From: Candidatus Zipacnadia bacterium
Lineage (GTDB): Bacteria > Armatimonadota > Zipacnadia > Zipacnadales > UBA5352
NCBI GenBank assembly: GCA_029820915.1
Contig: JALGUI010000172.1
Location: 1-6,344 of the forward strand
DNA length: 6,344 bases
Reading direction: 5' to 3'
The notes beneath the pieces were generated by a model. The model had not been told where the DNA came from. It saw nothing but the letters and a program-made list of their open reading frames with translations, and searched no databases. This document shows positions 6,052 through 6,344 of this stretch, piece after piece. Every line of letters begins with the position of its first letter. The stretch's first letter is position 1. The position numbers were made by a program, and so were the translations under genes.

Positions 6052-6324
6052 CCGGTTGTGCACCTGCCGTCGATAACGCCGCCCGACCGTTACCCCCGTA
6101 GCCGGCTCCGGCCAGGTGATCTGCGGCACAGGCGACTGTCCGCTTACCGCTGCTCCCTTCCGGGCCTGACGGGGTTCGGCGGACGTTGCCTTGCGCAGGA
6201 CCCAGCCTTCAACACCGCTTGCGAGGGTCAGACGCCAAACGACGACACCTCGGGCCGGAGTTCAGCCCCACTATGGCGGATTGTGGGTTCAGGGTACCGC
6301 CAGTCCCCCGCCTAGCACAACCGG
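6052..6324 (-). ncRNA. ffs: Signal recognition particle RNA, large bacterial form with Alu domain
   Basis: This is the RNA scaffold of the signal recognition particle, which binds Ffh (SRP54) and targets nascent membrane and secreted proteins to the translocon. The domain IV hairpin is diagnostic: on the minus strand at 6170-6150 it reads GTCAGGCCCGGAAGGGAGCA plus a G, with the GGAA tetraloop at 6161-6158. Other blocks match my memory of Bacillus subtilis scRNA in order: GTGCTAGGCGGGG near the 5' end, AATCCGC in the Alu domain, GGGTCCTGCGCAA (6203-6191), GTGCCGCAG (6129-6121) and ATCGAC followed by AGGTGCAC near the 3' end. The two ends are set by a perfect 10-bp terminal helix, CCGGTTGTGC (6324-6315) with GCACAACCGG (6061-6052), giving about 273 nt against about 271 nt in B. 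subtilis. Exact ends may differ by a few bases. It lies directly upstream of dnaX in the same direction, as in Firmicutes. The promoter is probably beyond the right edge. Confidence 0.95.
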
Positions 6325-6344
6325 AAAACGGCAGATAACGACGG

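Noticed and set aside
6058..6315. An 85-codon plus-strand open frame over the SRP RNA
   Set aside because: The region is fully explained by a structured RNA on the other strand; the predicted peptide has no features of a real protein.
6332..6338. Possible -10 element (TTATCTG on the minus strand) just upstream of the SRP RNA
   Set aside because: The match to TATAAT is weak and the -35 region would fall at or beyond the window edge, so a promoter cannot be supported from this sequence.
1..6344. CRISPR array, transposon, prophage, defence or toxin-antitoxin system
   Set aside because: Nearly all the sequence is accounted for by core genes and the SRP RNA. No array of repeats, transposase, integrase or terminal inverted repeats of an element was seen.

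Overview
This is a GC-rich bacterial window with every recognisable gene on the minus strand. In transcription order (high to low coordinate) it holds a full-length large SRP RNA with an Alu domain (6324-6052), dnaX (5879-4257), a ybaB/ebfC-type nucleoid protein gene (4177-3848), recR (3699-3094), and a four-gene ferredoxin oxidoreductase cluster, porG-porD-porA-porB (2996 down to the left edge). The last gene is cut by the window edge.

The block SRP RNA - dnaX - ybaB - recR is the classic order known from Bacillus and relatives. The large SRP RNA with Alu domain is typical of Firmicutes and some other deep Gram-positive or thermophilic lineages. The heterotetrameric, oxygen-sensitive 2-oxoacid:ferredoxin oxidoreductase points to an anaerobe. 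A high-GC anaerobic Gram-positive-like bacterium (anaerobic Actinobacteriota or a high-GC Firmicutes-like lineage) fits best. This is inference; no taxonomic marker is decisive here.

The housekeeping half covers protein targeting (SRP RNA), the replicative clamp loader (DnaX), a small nucleoid-associated protein (YbaB/EbfC) and recombinational gap repair (RecR). The metabolic half is a tightly packed operon (4-nt overlap, 2-nt gap, 10-nt gap). It encodes the gamma, delta, alpha and beta subunits of pyruvate:ferredoxin oxidoreductase, which interconverts pyruvate + CoA and acetyl-CoA + CO2 with ferredoxin as electron carrier.

The most striking observation is in dnaX. The protein aligns with the family throughout, except that about 26 residues are missing in frame near residue 26. 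The missing stretch is exactly the one that carries the Walker A P-loop. Everything around it (N-terminal box, zinc module, DEAH Walker B, sensor 1, SRC arginine finger, sensor 2) is intact. The lesion sits in a run of ACC codons, which suggests either a deletion between short direct repeats or an assembly collapse. Otherwise the window is ordinary core genome; I see no mobile element, CRISPR array, tRNA or defence system.
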